From: CAYVHU01 sp964451415
Lineage (GTDB): Bacteria > Pseudomonadota > Alphaproteobacteria > Rhodospirillales > Magnetovibrionaceae
NCBI GenBank assembly: GCA_964451415.1
Contig: CAYVHU010000009.1
Location: forward strand, 47,454 to 111,453
Direction of reading: 5' to 3'
Length of the DNA: 64,000 nucleotides
Under the pieces are notes generated by a model. That model made no database searches and was not told where the DNA came from. It saw nothing but the letters and a program-made list of their open reading frames with translations. Shown in pieces: positions 18,119 through 26,865 of this stretch. The position numbers and the translations under genes were made by a program. Position 1 is the stretch's first letter, and every line of letters begins with the position of its first letter.

Positions 18119-18928
18119 TCAAAGCCGCTTGTAAACAAGATGCGTTTGACGGGAATCGTCAAGCACGACCTTGACGTCGAAAGGCGTGTCTTCGTCCCAG
18201 AACGAATTGCTGACGAACAGGCTTTGAGGCAGCATTTCCGCCACCGCCTTGGCCAACAGGCGCGCCATGGGTGCAGGCGACAAAAAAGCGTAAACCACAT
18301 CGAAACGGCTTAAGTCCGTGGCCCAAAGACTTTGATATCGCACCTGAGCATTGGCGCGATGCCAAACACGCAGCTTCGCTAGGACATAGGGCAGCGGGGC
18401 CGTTTCCACACCGACAAAATCCCAATCCGGACACGCCCTGGAAAGAGATGCGATCAGACCGCCAAGTCCGCAGCCCAGATCAATGAAAACCGGTCGGCCT
18501 GGATGCGGTGACAAGGCCTCACGGTGCAGGATTTCCAAGATGGCGGCCCGGGTGGCCCGATTGCTTAGATAAAGAGGCACCCGTTCACGAAAAGCATTGC
18601 TGAAAATCAGCAACAGGCCAAAAAACGTCAACAAATAGACCCACGACGGCACCGCGAAGGCCATCCCCAGCCACGCCACGACCGGCAGGACGAACCCCAA
18701 AACCAACCAACCACGACGTAAGCCAAACGCAGCGCTGAGCGCCAACGCCACCAAGGCATGGACCAGTACCACCGGCCAAAAGCTGTGCGCTATAATGTCC
18801 CGCCACACAAAGACATTGCGCGTTCCCCACGCCACGAAGAGCATCACCACAACGGCTGCGAACTGCGCCGCCAGGATACGAACGTCGATACGTCGAAGAA
18901 TTGCGCCAACGATATCTTTCGTCACCAC
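18119..18928 (-). CDS. Membrane-anchored SAM-dependent methyltransferase
   Basis: The protein has about 269 aa. The N-terminal ~115 residues hold four to five hydrophobic segments (ILAAQFAAVVVMLFVAWG, VVLVHALVALALSAAFG, WLVLGFVLPVVAWLGMAFA, YLLTFFGLLLIFS). The C-terminal half is a class I methyltransferase with the SAM motif FIDLGCGLGGL and VGVETAPLPYVLAKLR. There is no ATG near the start; GTG 18928, preceded by a GAGGACTGGAGGA purine run, is the best choice (TTG 18943 is the alternative). It resembles membrane-tethered methyltransferases of unknown substrate. Confidence 0.75.
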   Translation of the reverse strand: MVTKDIVGAILRRIDVRILAAQFAAVVVMLFVAWGTRNVFVWRDIIAHSFWPVVLVHALVALALSAAFGLRRGWLVLGFVLPVVAWLGMAFAVPSWVYLLTFFGLLLIFSNAFRERVPLYLSNRATRAAILEILHREALSPHPGRPVFIDLGCGLGGLIASLSRACPDWDFVGVETAPLPYVLAKLRVWHRANAQVRYQSLWATDLSRFDVVYAFLSPAPMARLLAKAVAEMLPQSLFVSNSFWDEDTPFDVKVVLDDSRQTHLVYKRL

Positions 18929-19283
18929 TCCTCCAGTCCTCAAGACGAGGAGGTTACGGCGATGGCGAAACGGCCCAAGGCATCATAAAACCCCCGTTCG
19001 GTGATGGTGGGTTCGGGCAAAAAGATTTCTCCGAAAATTCGAGGTTAAATATTTTTCTTGGACACACAACCATAAATCCCCACTCATATTAGGACTACGT
19101 GACACCAAGGCAATGACGAAAGATGCCTGCGTAAAAACACACGGACACGCACCTGAGAGAACATTCTCTTTGAAATCAGTACACTATGACCTATACCGAA
19201 ACAGCAAAACAACTTGATCTTTAGGGGGCGCTGCCGATACCCTTGACACGGCGCGCTATGAAATTTGGGAGCACACGGGGCTC
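18929..19283. other. Intergenic region upstream of motA (355 bp)
   Basis: No convincing gene is seen. A weak hairpin (CCTCC at 18930-18934 with GGAGG at 18949-18953) overlaps the ribosome-binding region of the methyltransferase gene. The right part is more AT-rich and must hold the motAB promoter. A GCCGATAC at 19233-19240 resembles a flagellar sigma-28 -10 box but lacks a TAAA at the expected distance. GGGAG at about 19266 is the only ribosome-binding-like sequence near motA. Confidence 0.5.
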
Positions 19284-20147
19284 ATGCTCTTCATCGTTGG
19301 TTTTCTCGTCGTTGTCGGCACCGTCATGGGTGGCTATGCGGCAGCAGGCGGTCATCTTGGCGTTCTTTGGGAACCCCTGGAGTTCGTGATCATTTTCGGG
19401 GGCGGCATCGGTGCGTTCATCATCGCCAATTCATCCGTGGTGCTCAAAGGCGTGCTGGGCAATTTCGGCAAGCTGATCAAAGGCGCGAAATACAACAAGG
19501 CTTCCTATCTTGAGCTTCTGACCTGTCAGTATTCCCTTTTCAGGCTGGCCAAAAGCAAGGGCGACCTCGCCCTGGAGGGGCACATTGAAAATCCGGGTGA
19601 AAGTTCGGTGTTCAGCCATTTTCCCGAGTTTTCCTCCGACCATCACGCCCTTGAATTCATGTGTGACTACCTCCGCATGCTGACACTTGGCACCTCGAAC
19701 GCATTTGAAATCGAGGCCATCATGGACATGGAACTGGACAGCCACCACGAGGAACACAGCGCCATTGCCAGCGCCGTATCCACATTGGGCGACTCCCTGC
19801 CCGCGCTGGGCATCGTGGCGGCGGTTCTGGGAATCATCAAAACCATGGGATCTATCACCGAACCACCCGAAATCCTCGGCGAACTGATCGGCGCGGCCCT
19901 GGTGGGAACCTTCAGCGGCATCTTGTTTTCGTATGGCTTCGTGAGCCCCATGGGGCAGTCCCTCAGCGGTACGTTCAACGAAGAATCGAGCTACCTCACC
20001 TGTATCAAAGCAGGCATTATTGCACACATGCAGGGCTATGCGCCGCAGGTTTCCATTGAATTCGCGCGCAAAACCATACCGACACACGTCCGCCCGACCT
20101 TCAAGGAACTTGAAGACACCATAGAAGAAGCCGGAAAGATCGAGTAA
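19284..20147 (+). CDS. motA: Flagellar motor stator protein MotA
   Basis: MotA (287 aa) forms the stator with MotB and conducts ions that drive flagellar rotation. It has four membrane segments: two N-terminal (LFIVGFLVVVGTVMGGYAAA, FVIIFGGGIGAFIIA) and two in the last third (ALGIVAAVLGIIKTMG, LIGAALVGTFSGILFSYGF). A cytoplasmic loop lies between the pairs. The GGHLGVLWEPLEFVII block is the typical alphaproteobacterial N-terminus. It is followed 30 bp later by motB. No other flagellar genes are adjacent, so the stator pair is transcribed separately. Confidence 0.94.
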   Translation: MLFIVGFLVVVGTVMGGYAAAGGHLGVLWEPLEFVIIFGGGIGAFIIANSSVVLKGVLGNFGKLIKGAKYNKASYLELLTCQYSLFRLAKSKGDLALEGHIENPGESSVFSHFPEFSSDHHALEFMCDYLRMLTLGTSNAFEIEAIMDMELDSHHEEHSAIASAVSTLGDSLPALGIVAAVLGIIKTMGSITEPPEILGELIGAALVGTFSGILFSYGFVSPMGQSLSGTFNEESSYLTCIKAGIIAHMQGYAPQVSIEFARKTIPTHVRPTFKELEDTIEEAGKIE

Positions 20148-20177
20148 CGGCAAAACCGTCGAGGGCACACGCCGAAT

Positions 20178-21155
20178 ATGGCCGACCAACAATCCATCAT
20201 CATCAAGAAGGTCAAGAAAGGCGGCCATGGCGGCCACCATGGCGGCGCGTGGAAAATCGCCTACGCCGACTTTGTCACCGCAATGATGGCCTTCTTTCTG
20301 CTTTTGTGGCTGCTTAGCGCCGTTTCGCAGGTCCAACTTCAGGGGATCGCCGATTACTTCGCCCCCACGGTGACATCGAAGTCAGAAAGCGGTTCGGGAC
20401 AAATTCTCGGTGGCACAACCATCGCCCAGGACGGTTCGCTATCCGACACGTTAAGCCGTCCTCCTAGTGTCACCATGAACCTTCCCCCGCCCAAGGCCGG
20501 GTCCGGAGGCGCCGCCTTACAAGACAAGACAGAGCCGCCCAAACCCACCCCGGAGGAAATCAAAGCGAAGGCCGAACAGGCGTCATTCGAGAAGGCCCAG
20601 AAGGACCTGCAGAAGGCCTTGAAGGCTCTGCCGGAGTTCAAAAAACTGGCCAAGAGCCTTATCGTCGACAACACACCGGACGGTCTGCGCATCCAGATCG
20701 TCGATCAAAGCGGTTTGGCGATGTTTCCCTCAGGCAAGGCCAATATGTACCCGCGCACCAAGGAACTTTTGAAAATGGTGGTTGGTGTGATCAACAAAAT
20801 GCCGCAAAAACTCTCCATCAGCGGCTATACGGACGCCGTGCCCATGGGAGGCGGCACTCATGATTACACCAACTGGGAACTGTCCAGCGACCGCGCCAAT
20901 TCCGTGCGCCGTCTTCTCGTCGATGCCGGCGTCGCAAAAACGCGCATTTCGCGCGTGGTGGGCAAGGCTGCGACCGACCCATTACTGCCGAAAGATCCTA
21001 CCAACGCCCGCAACCGTCGCCTATCCATCTTGTTGCTGCGCGGTACGGGACATCAGAAAAATAAAAAAACGCCGGCAAACGTTCGCAGCAAAATCCCCCC
21101 GAGCATCATCAACCCCGCGCCGCCATCTGGTGACGCCAAGTCCACGCACGGATAG
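20178..21155 (+). CDS. motB: Flagellar motor protein MotB
   Basis: MotB (325 aa) anchors the stator to peptidoglycan. A short cytoplasmic stretch with KKGGHGGHHGGAWKIAYADF precedes a single membrane helix (VTAMMAFFLLLWLLSAV); the aspartate in YADF is the conserved proton-binding residue. The C-terminal OmpA-like domain (about 170-290) shows ISGYTDAVPMGG, NWELSSDRANSVRRLL and ARNRRLSILLL. The middle is a low-complexity linker rich in Pro and Lys. It closely follows motA. Confidence 0.94.
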   Translation: MADQQSIIIKKVKKGGHGGHHGGAWKIAYADFVTAMMAFFLLLWLLSAVSQVQLQGIADYFAPTVTSKSESGSGQILGGTTIAQDGSLSDTLSRPPSVTMNLPPPKAGSGGAALQDKTEPPKPTPEEIKAKAEQASFEKAQKDLQKALKALPEFKKLAKSLIVDNTPDGLRIQIVDQSGLAMFPSGKANMYPRTKELLKMVVGVINKMPQKLSISGYTDAVPMGGGTHDYTNWELSSDRANSVRRLLVDAGVAKTRISRVVGKAATDPLLPKDPTNARNRRLSILLLRGTGHQKNKKTPANVRSKIPPSIINPAPPSGDAKSTHG

Positions 21156-21231
21156 CCACGGGACACAGATTTCGTATAGAATGGTCGTTTGAATTTGATT
21201 TGAAACCAACCCGGTTCCGATCCTTGAAGGC

Positions 21232-21966
21232 ATGAAACACGACGCCGCGCAAAAAACGCATTTCTTTTTTACGACAACCCCGTTGCCGTGCCCGTACCTG
21301 TACGGACGAACGGAACGGCGGATGGTGACGGAGCTTATGGGGCCCGACGCCAGCGATTTGAACGACCGTTTGTCCCTGGCCGGTTTCCGTCGCAGCCATA
21401 CCATCGCCTATACGCCGGTGTGCGATGGTTGTTCGGCCTGTGTTTCGGTGCGTGTTCCTGTGCGCGACTTCAAACCCAACAAGACACAACGCAAGGTGAT
21501 GCGTCTGAACGAACACCTCAACATCCAGGAACGTGCGCCCGCCGCCACGGGGGAACAATACGCTTTGTTCAAGCGCTACATCCGTGCGCGCCACGGCGAC
21601 GGAGACATGGCACTGATGGGCGAAGCCGACTACCGCGCCTTGGTTGAAGAGACATTGGTGCGCACGGGACTGATCGAATACCGCGACCCCGACGGCCGTC
21701 TGGTGGCGGGGTGTCTGTGCGACCGTTTAGCAGACGGCCTTTCGGCCGTTTACAGTTTTTTCGACCCCGACTTGAAATCCCGAAGTCTGGGAACTTACGT
21801 CATTTTAAACTTGATCGAACGCGCCCGTATCCGCGGCCTCGATCACGTTTACCTCGGCTACTGGGTTCAGGGCAGTCCGAAGATGGATTACAAGCGTAAC
21901 TTTCGTCCCCTGGAGGCCTATACCCCCGATGGTTGGAAACGCCTTGCAGATGGCGTGTTATCTTAG
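21232..21966 (+). CDS. bpt: Aspartate/glutamate leucyltransferase (N-end rule)
   Basis: This 244-aa enzyme moves leucine from Leu-tRNA to proteins with N-terminal Asp or Glu, marking them for ClpAP degradation. PCPYLYGRTERRMVTEL opens the family-typical N-terminal part, with YTPVCDGCSACVSVRVPV following. The C-terminal GNAT-like half has AVYSFFDPDLKSRSLGTYVIL and YLGYWVQGSPKMDYK. Length is standard. It starts 76 bp after motB, behind a GAAGG box. Confidence 0.93.
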   Translation: MKHDAAQKTHFFFTTTPLPCPYLYGRTERRMVTELMGPDASDLNDRLSLAGFRRSHTIAYTPVCDGCSACVSVRVPVRDFKPNKTQRKVMRLNEHLNIQERAPAATGEQYALFKRYIRARHGDGDMALMGEADYRALVEETLVRTGLIEYRDPDGRLVAGCLCDRLADGLSAVYSFFDPDLKSRSLGTYVILNLIERARIRGLDHVYLGYWVQGSPKMDYKRNFRPLEAYTPDGWKRLADGVLS

Positions 21967-22037
21967 GAAAAACGTATGTTTCAGGTCATTTAAACCGTTG
22001 CGAGGACGCGCCTGAACGCGATACTCTCACACCCGGG

Positions 22038-22055
22038 CTTCCCAAGGTTGGGAAG
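22038..22055 (+). terminator. Possible hairpin downstream of bpt
   Basis: CTTCCCAA and TTGGGAAG form an inverted repeat about 70 bp after the bpt stop. The minimal two-base loop would open to a 6-bp stem. There is no T-tract, only an A-rich stretch, so termination is uncertain. Confidence 0.3.
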
Positions 22056-22159
22056 GAAAATACGAAGAAAACGCCCGCCAGGATATACAACCCTCAAAGC
22101 CTTTTAAAAAGGCGGGTGTATCCATCGGGTGTTCGTTGATCAACCGGGAGGAAACCATA

Positions 22160-23092
22160 ATGAAACGTCGTCAATTTTTTAAAGGCGCGGCCGTCGCCGC
22201 AGCCGGGGCCGGTGCCTTGGCCCTGGGCCAAACCGGTGCGCTGGCCGCACCGGCTGTATCCAAGGGCGTCCGCCAACTGAAAATGGTCACCACCTGGCCC
22301 AAGGGATTCCCGGGCCTGGGCACGGGCGCACAGCGCCTTGCGGATTCCATCACCGCCATGAGCGGCGGGCGTTTGAACGTCAAACTCTATTCTGCCGGCG
22401 AACTGGTGCCGGCATTTGAATCCTTCGATGCCGTCTCCAACGGCACCGCGGACCTGTACCACGGCGCGGAATACTACTGGCAGGGCAAGTCGAAGGCCTT
22501 CAATTTTTTCACCACGGTGCCCTTTGGCCTGACCGCCGATGAAATGAACGCATGGCTGTATTATGGCGGCGGCCAGGAACTGTGGGACGAATTGTCCGCG
22601 GGCTTCAACGTCAAGGCTTTTCCCGCTGGCAACACCGGCGTGCAGATGGCGGGCTGGTTCAATAAAGAAATCAACACCATCGAAGACTACAAGGGCCTGA
22701 AAATCCGCATGCCGGGTCTGGGCGGCGAAGTGTTGCGCCAGATCGGTGCGGCGGCAATCACCCTGCCCGGCGGCGAAATCTTCCAGGCCCTGCAATCGGG
22801 GGCCATCGACGCCACCGAATGGATCGGTCCATGGAACGATCTGGCCTTCGGTTTTTACAAGGTCACCAAATATTATTACTACCCCGGATTCCACGAGCCA
22901 GGAACCACGCTGAGTTGCGGCGCCAACCTGAAAATGTGGGAAAGCCTCAGCACCGAGGACAAATCCATCATCCAGCACGCCTGTGCGGCGGAAAACGACC
23001 GCATGCTGGCCGAATTCAACGCCAACAATGGCGCGTCTCTGAAAACGCTCATTGATGTCCATAAGGTCAAACTGCGTCGCCAGTCGGACACC
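22160..23092. repeat. Perfect direct repeat, left copy (dctP 5' part)
   Basis: From the start codon to base 23092 this segment reads the same as 23382-24314, an offset of 1,222 bp. The first difference is the A at 23093 against G at 24315. A shared TTGATCAAC lies just upstream of both ribosome-binding sites. Confidence 0.9.
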
Positions 23093-23275
23093 ATCTTGAA
23101 GGCCCTCGGCAATGCCTCCGGCGATGTATTGGCAGCCGTCGCGGCTTCCGGTCCCATGGAGAAAAAGGTCGCTGAAAACTTCATGACCTTCCGCAAAAAC
23201 GCCATGGGCTGGACGTCACTGTCCGAAACCGCGTACACCGCGGCGCGCGCCCTGGATTTTAAATACGGCGCGTAA
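22160..23275 (+). CDS. dctP: TRAP transporter substrate-binding protein DctP, copy 1
   Basis: This periplasmic binder (371 aa) has a Tat-type signal (MKRRQFFKGAAVAAAGAGAL) and a mature TRAP fold with VTTWPKGFPGLGTGAQRLAD, GTADLYHGAEYYW and AIDATEWIGPWNDLAFGFY. The WIGPW motif and overall form resemble the TakP group that binds 2-oxo acids, so a small carboxylate ligand is likely; this is inference. The ATG at 22160 follows GGGAGGAAACCATA. The first 933 bp match copy 2 exactly, while the last 183 bp differ at about 28 positions. A long stem-loop follows the stop. Confidence 0.93.
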   Translation: MKRRQFFKGAAVAAAGAGALALGQTGALAAPAVSKGVRQLKMVTTWPKGFPGLGTGAQRLADSITAMSGGRLNVKLYSAGELVPAFESFDAVSNGTADLYHGAEYYWQGKSKAFNFFTTVPFGLTADEMNAWLYYGGGQELWDELSAGFNVKAFPAGNTGVQMAGWFNKEINTIEDYKGLKIRMPGLGGEVLRQIGAAAITLPGGEIFQALQSGAIDATEWIGPWNDLAFGFYKVTKYYYYPGFHEPGTTLSCGANLKMWESLSTEDKSIIQHACAAENDRMLAEFNANNGASLKTLIDVHKVKLRRQSDTILKALGNASGDVLAAVAASGPMEKKVAENFMTFRKNAMGWTSLSETAYTAARALDFKYGA

Positions 23276-23295
23276 ATAAAAAATGCATCAAGCGC

Positions 23296-23352
23296 ACGCC
23301 TGAGGTTTGCGAACGTCCCTTGTGTACAAGACGCAAGGGACACCTCGGGCGT
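23296..23352 (+). promoter_or_regulatory. Two-tier stem-loop between the dctP copies
   Basis: An inner 8-bp stem (GTCCCTTG 23315-23322 with CAAGGGAC 23334-23341) is enclosed by an outer 11-base pairing (ACGCCTGAGGT 23296-23306 with ACCTCGGGCGT 23342-23352, one G-U pair). It starts about 20 bp after the copy 1 stop and ends before the copy 2 ribosome-binding site. There is no T-tract, so it looks more like an mRNA-stabilising or partial attenuating structure than a full terminator. Confidence 0.65.
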
Positions 23353-23381
23353 CGCATTGATCAACGGGGGAGGAAACTACC

Positions 23382-24314
23382 ATGAAACGTCGTCAATTTT
23401 TTAAAGGCGCGGCCGTCGCCGCAGCCGGGGCCGGTGCCTTGGCCCTGGGCCAAACCGGTGCGCTGGCCGCACCGGCTGTATCCAAGGGCGTCCGCCAACT
23501 GAAAATGGTCACCACCTGGCCCAAGGGATTCCCGGGCCTGGGCACGGGCGCACAGCGCCTTGCGGATTCCATCACCGCCATGAGCGGCGGGCGTTTGAAC
23601 GTCAAACTCTATTCTGCCGGCGAACTGGTGCCGGCATTTGAATCCTTCGATGCCGTCTCCAACGGCACCGCGGACCTGTACCACGGCGCGGAATACTACT
23701 GGCAGGGCAAGTCGAAGGCCTTCAATTTTTTCACCACGGTGCCCTTTGGCCTGACCGCCGATGAAATGAACGCATGGCTGTATTATGGCGGCGGCCAGGA
23801 ACTGTGGGACGAATTGTCCGCGGGCTTCAACGTCAAGGCTTTTCCCGCTGGCAACACCGGCGTGCAGATGGCGGGCTGGTTCAATAAAGAAATCAACACC
23901 ATCGAAGACTACAAGGGCCTGAAAATCCGCATGCCGGGTCTGGGCGGCGAAGTGTTGCGCCAGATCGGTGCGGCGGCAATCACCCTGCCCGGCGGCGAAA
24001 TCTTCCAGGCCCTGCAATCGGGGGCCATCGACGCCACCGAATGGATCGGTCCATGGAACGATCTGGCCTTCGGTTTTTACAAGGTCACCAAATATTATTA
24101 CTACCCCGGATTCCACGAGCCAGGAACCACGCTGAGTTGCGGCGCCAACCTGAAAATGTGGGAAAGCCTCAGCACCGAGGACAAATCCATCATCCAGCAC
24201 GCCTGTGCGGCGGAAAACGACCGCATGCTGGCCGAATTCAACGCCAACAATGGCGCGTCTCTGAAAACGCTCATTGATGTCCATAAGGTCAAACTGCGTC
24301 GCCAGTCGGACACC
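23382..24314. repeat. Perfect direct repeat, right copy (dctP 5' part)
   Basis: This is the partner of 22160-23092. Identity stops abruptly at 24314, after which the copies differ by roughly 15 percent to the stop codon. Such a sharp boundary fits recent gene conversion better than simple age. Confidence 0.9.
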
Positions 24315-24497
24315 GTCTTGAAGGCCATCGGCAATGCGTCTGGCGATGTCATGGCAGCCGTCGCGGCGGCAGGCCCCATGGAAAAGAAGGTTTCCGACAA
24401 CTTCATGGCCTTCCGCAAGAATGCCATGGGCTGGACATCCTTGTCCGAAACCGCCTATACCTCCGCGCGCGCCCTGGACTTTAAATACGGCGCATAA
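23382..24497 (+). CDS. dctP: TRAP transporter substrate-binding protein DctP, copy 2
   Basis: This second binder (371 aa) is identical to copy 1 over residues 1-311, including the Tat signal. It differs at the C-terminus with conservative changes: TVLKAIGNASGDVMAAVAAAGP here, against TILKALGNASGDVLAAVAASGP in copy 1. A strong GGGGGAGGAAACTACC precedes the ATG. It lies between copy 1 and the dctQM membrane genes. The mature proteins are so alike that ligand specificity is presumably the same, and gene dosage is the simplest benefit. Confidence 0.93.
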   Translation: MKRRQFFKGAAVAAAGAGALALGQTGALAAPAVSKGVRQLKMVTTWPKGFPGLGTGAQRLADSITAMSGGRLNVKLYSAGELVPAFESFDAVSNGTADLYHGAEYYWQGKSKAFNFFTTVPFGLTADEMNAWLYYGGGQELWDELSAGFNVKAFPAGNTGVQMAGWFNKEINTIEDYKGLKIRMPGLGGEVLRQIGAAAITLPGGEIFQALQSGAIDATEWIGPWNDLAFGFYKVTKYYYYPGFHEPGTTLSCGANLKMWESLSTEDKSIIQHACAAENDRMLAEFNANNGASLKTLIDVHKVKLRRQSDTVLKAIGNASGDVMAAVAAAGPMEKKVSDNFMAFRKNAMGWTSLSETAYTSARALDFKYGA

Positions 24498-24520
24498 GCA
24501 AGAACGGCACAAACCGATAT

Positions 24521-24550
24521 GCGCGGCGGCGCAATAGCCTGCCGTCGCGC
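24521..24550 (+). promoter_or_regulatory. Stem-loop between dctP copy 2 and dctQ
   Basis: GCGCGGCGGC (24521-24530) pairs with GCCGTCGCGC (24541-24550) over ten bases with one G-U pair and a ten-base loop. It lacks a T-tract. Like the structure after copy 1, it may stabilise the binder mRNA or lower readthrough into the membrane genes. Confidence 0.55.
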
Positions 24551-24605
24551 AATCGTTTCGTCGTCCTAATTTTTGGAAATCACTTATTCTAACGGATGTG
24601 GGTTC

Positions 24606-25148
24606 ATGGGCTTTTTAGAGAAGCTGTATTTGGCGTTAGACGCTTTCAACCACCACCTCGGCAGAGCCACGGCCTGGATCGCGGTGGCGATGGTCCTGGT
24701 GCAGTTCACCGTCGTCGTGTTGCGCTATGTTTTCGGCGTCAGTTTTATCTGGATGCAAGAATCGATCATCTATCTGCACTCCGCCTTGTTTCTCGTGGGC
24801 GCGGGGTACACCTTGTTGCATGAAGGCCATGTCCGGGTCGATATCTTTTATCAAGACGCCACCGAACGGCAAAAGGCCTGGGTTGATTTCTTCGGCGCAA
24901 TCTTGTTTCTGCTCCCCATGTGCGTCCTCATCTGGTGGTGGTCGTGGCCCTATGTCTCGTCATCGTGGTCCGTCCTGGAGGGCTCTAAGGAAACCAGCGG
25001 CATTCAGGCCGTGTTCTTGTTGAAATCTCTGATTTTGGCCTTTTCCGCCGTCCTTGCCCTGCAAGGGGTGTCCATGGTGCTGCGCACCTTTTTGACATTG
25101 ACGGGCCACGTCACCCGACACGCCAGAGAAGACGGAGCGCAAGTCTGA
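24606..25148 (+). CDS. dctQ: TRAP transporter small permease DctQ
   Basis: The product has 180 aa and four membrane segments: AWIAVAMVLVQFTVVVLRYV, SIIYLHSALFLVGAGYTLL, FFGAILFLLPMCVLIWWWS and AVFLLKSLILAFSAVLALQG. FGVSFIWMQESIIYLHS and the GHVRVDIFY motif are family signatures. The ATG at 24606 is preferred; a TTG at 24573 would add eleven non-conserved residues. Its stop overlaps the dctM start (TGATG), so the two permeases are coupled. Confidence 0.9.
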   Translation: MGFLEKLYLALDAFNHHLGRATAWIAVAMVLVQFTVVVLRYVFGVSFIWMQESIIYLHSALFLVGAGYTLLHEGHVRVDIFYQDATERQKAWVDFFGAILFLLPMCVLIWWWSWPYVSSSWSVLEGSKETSGIQAVFLLKSLILAFSAVLALQGVSMVLRTFLTLTGHVTRHAREDGAQV

Positions 25149-26740
25149 TGCCCCTTAACGAAATCCTTTCCGTGATCATGTTCTTTGCCGTGTGCATTGT
25201 CTTGCTGTCCGGCTTTCCGGTCGCGTTCACACTGGCTGGCACCGGCCTCGGCTTCGCCACACTCGGCTGGTCTTTAGGTGTTTTCGATTTTACGCTGTTC
25301 GGCGCCACGCCGTCGCGCATTTTCGGTTACGCCATGACCAATGAAATTCTCATTGCCGTCCCCTTGTTCGTCTTTATGGGGGTGATGCTAGAACGCTCCA
25401 AAGTCGCCGAAGAACTACTCGACGCCATGGGTATGCTGTTCGGCTCCATGCGCGGCGGTTTGGGCATTTCGGTCACCGTGGTGGGGACGCTTTTGGCAGC
25501 CTCAACGGGCATCGTCGGCGCTACCGTCGTGACCATGGGCTTGTTGAGCCTGCCCACCATGATGAAACGCGGCTATTCACCTTCCCTGGCGGCGGGGTCG
25601 ATTTGCGCGGCGGGCACGCTGGGACAGATCATTCCTCCCAGCATCGTTCTGGTTATCCTGGGCGATCAGATTTCCAACGCCTATGTAGATGCGCAACGTT
25701 CCATCGGCAACTGGTCGCCGGACCCCGTTTCCGTCGGTGATCTGTTCGCCGGTGCGCTGCTCCCCGGTTTGATGCTGGTGGGCATGTACATGCTGTATCA
25801 AGTCCTTATGGCGGTGTTCAAGCCGGAAAGTTCCCCTCCCATTCCCAAAGAAGAAATTGACGCCAGTGGTCTGGGATACCGCATCGTTCATGCTTTGCTG
25901 CCGCCGCTGGTCTTGATCATCTCGGTGCTGGGTTCGATTTTGGTGGGCGTCGCCACACCGACCGAAGCCGCCGCCGTGGGGGCTGTGGGCGCGCTGATGC
26001 TGGCAGGTTTCCGTCTCAACGCCGGACGGGGAAAAGCGATTCTCATCGGCGGCGGCGCGTTGATCGTTCTGCTGATTCTTGCCGACACCATGGACCTGCG
26101 CCTGGATCTGAACGTCATCACCATCGCCAATAAAATTGGTATCGTTGTCGCCTTCATCTGTGTGGGATTACTGGCGTGGGGCATCATTGTCAGTCTCATG
26201 CGCGCCATGGAAGCCAAGACACAAGGGACCGACACGCCGATTTTGTTCGATGTGACACGCACCACCATGGAAATCAGTGCCATGGTCTTTGTTATCCTCA
26301 TCGGTTCAGGTGTGTTCTCCTTAGTGTTCCGGGGCCTTGGCGGCGACGAATTGGTGCAAAACGTCCTCTCCAACCTGCCCGGCGGCAAGTGGAGCGCCAT
26401 TGCGGTGGTGATGGGCGTGATGTTCCTGTTGGGCTTCATCCTGGACTTCATCGAAATCACGTTTGTCGTGGTCCCCATTGTGGCCCCTATTTTGCTCAAG
26501 ATGGACATCAGCCCAGTATGGCTGGGCATTATGATGGCCATGAACCTGCAAACGTCGTTCCTCACACCGCCGTTCGGTTTTGCTCTGTTTTATCTGCGCG
26601 GCGTGGCGCCAAAGGAAGTCACCACCGGCGACATTTACCGCGGGGTGGCTCCGTTCGTGCTGATCCAAGTCATCGGATTGCTGATCCTCGCCGTGTTTCC
26701 ACAGTTGGCGACATGGCTGCCGAAAGTTATTTTTGGATAG
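25148..26740 (+). CDS. dctM: TRAP transporter large permease DctM
   Basis: This is the large, multi-helix membrane subunit that energises uptake with an ion gradient. Family blocks include SGFPVAFTLAGTGLGFATLG, IAVPLFVFMGVMLERS, AAGTLGQIIPPSIVLVILGD and ATPTEAAAVGAVGAL. At 530 aa it is about 100 residues longer than the common form. The extra length lies in the middle (about residues 295-375) as additional hydrophobic segments, as in a known long-DctM subgroup. The ending is MAMNLQTSFLTPPFGFALFYLRG. A strong terminator follows. Confidence 0.93.
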   Translation: MPLNEILSVIMFFAVCIVLLSGFPVAFTLAGTGLGFATLGWSLGVFDFTLFGATPSRIFGYAMTNEILIAVPLFVFMGVMLERSKVAEELLDAMGMLFGSMRGGLGISVTVVGTLLAASTGIVGATVVTMGLLSLPTMMKRGYSPSLAAGSICAAGTLGQIIPPSIVLVILGDQISNAYVDAQRSIGNWSPDPVSVGDLFAGALLPGLMLVGMYMLYQVLMAVFKPESSPPIPKEEIDASGLGYRIVHALLPPLVLIISVLGSILVGVATPTEAAAVGAVGALMLAGFRLNAGRGKAILIGGGALIVLLILADTMDLRLDLNVITIANKIGIVVAFICVGLLAWGIIVSLMRAMEAKTQGTDTPILFDVTRTTMEISAMVFVILIGSGVFSLVFRGLGGDELVQNVLSNLPGGKWSAIAVVMGVMFLLGFILDFIEITFVVVPIVAPILLKMDISPVWLGIMMAMNLQTSFLTPPFGFALFYLRGVAPKEVTTGDIYRGVAPFVLIQVIGLLILAVFPQLATWLPKVIFG

Positions 26741-26770
26741 GATTTCAAAGTTAAAGGCGACTGCCGCCAT

Positions 26771-26806
26771 GCAAACGCCCCGCCGGAAAACCGGCGGGGC
26801 GTTTGC
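26771..26806. terminator. Strong bidirectional terminator after dctM
   Basis: GCAAACGCCCCGCCGG (26771-26786) and CCGGCGGGGCGTTTGC (26791-26806) form a perfect 16-bp stem with an AAAA loop. It lies 30 bp after the dctM stop and upstream of the convergent PilZ-like gene. It can serve both strands, although T-tracts are short. Confidence 0.85.
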
Positions 26807-26865
26807 ATAACAGGGAAGGCCCACACAGGGCGGCTTTAACGGCTAGGTGGGCGCGGTTTTAACGG

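Noticed and set aside
19233..19240. GCCGATAC as a sigma-28 flagellar promoter -10 box for motA
   Set aside because: There is no TAAA at the required 15-base distance upstream.
23361..24512. 383-codon open frame antisense to dctP copy 2, and a similar one antisense to copy 1
   Set aside because: Both mirror the GC-rich coding strand and are duplicated only because dctP is. No ribosome-binding site or family-like sequence.
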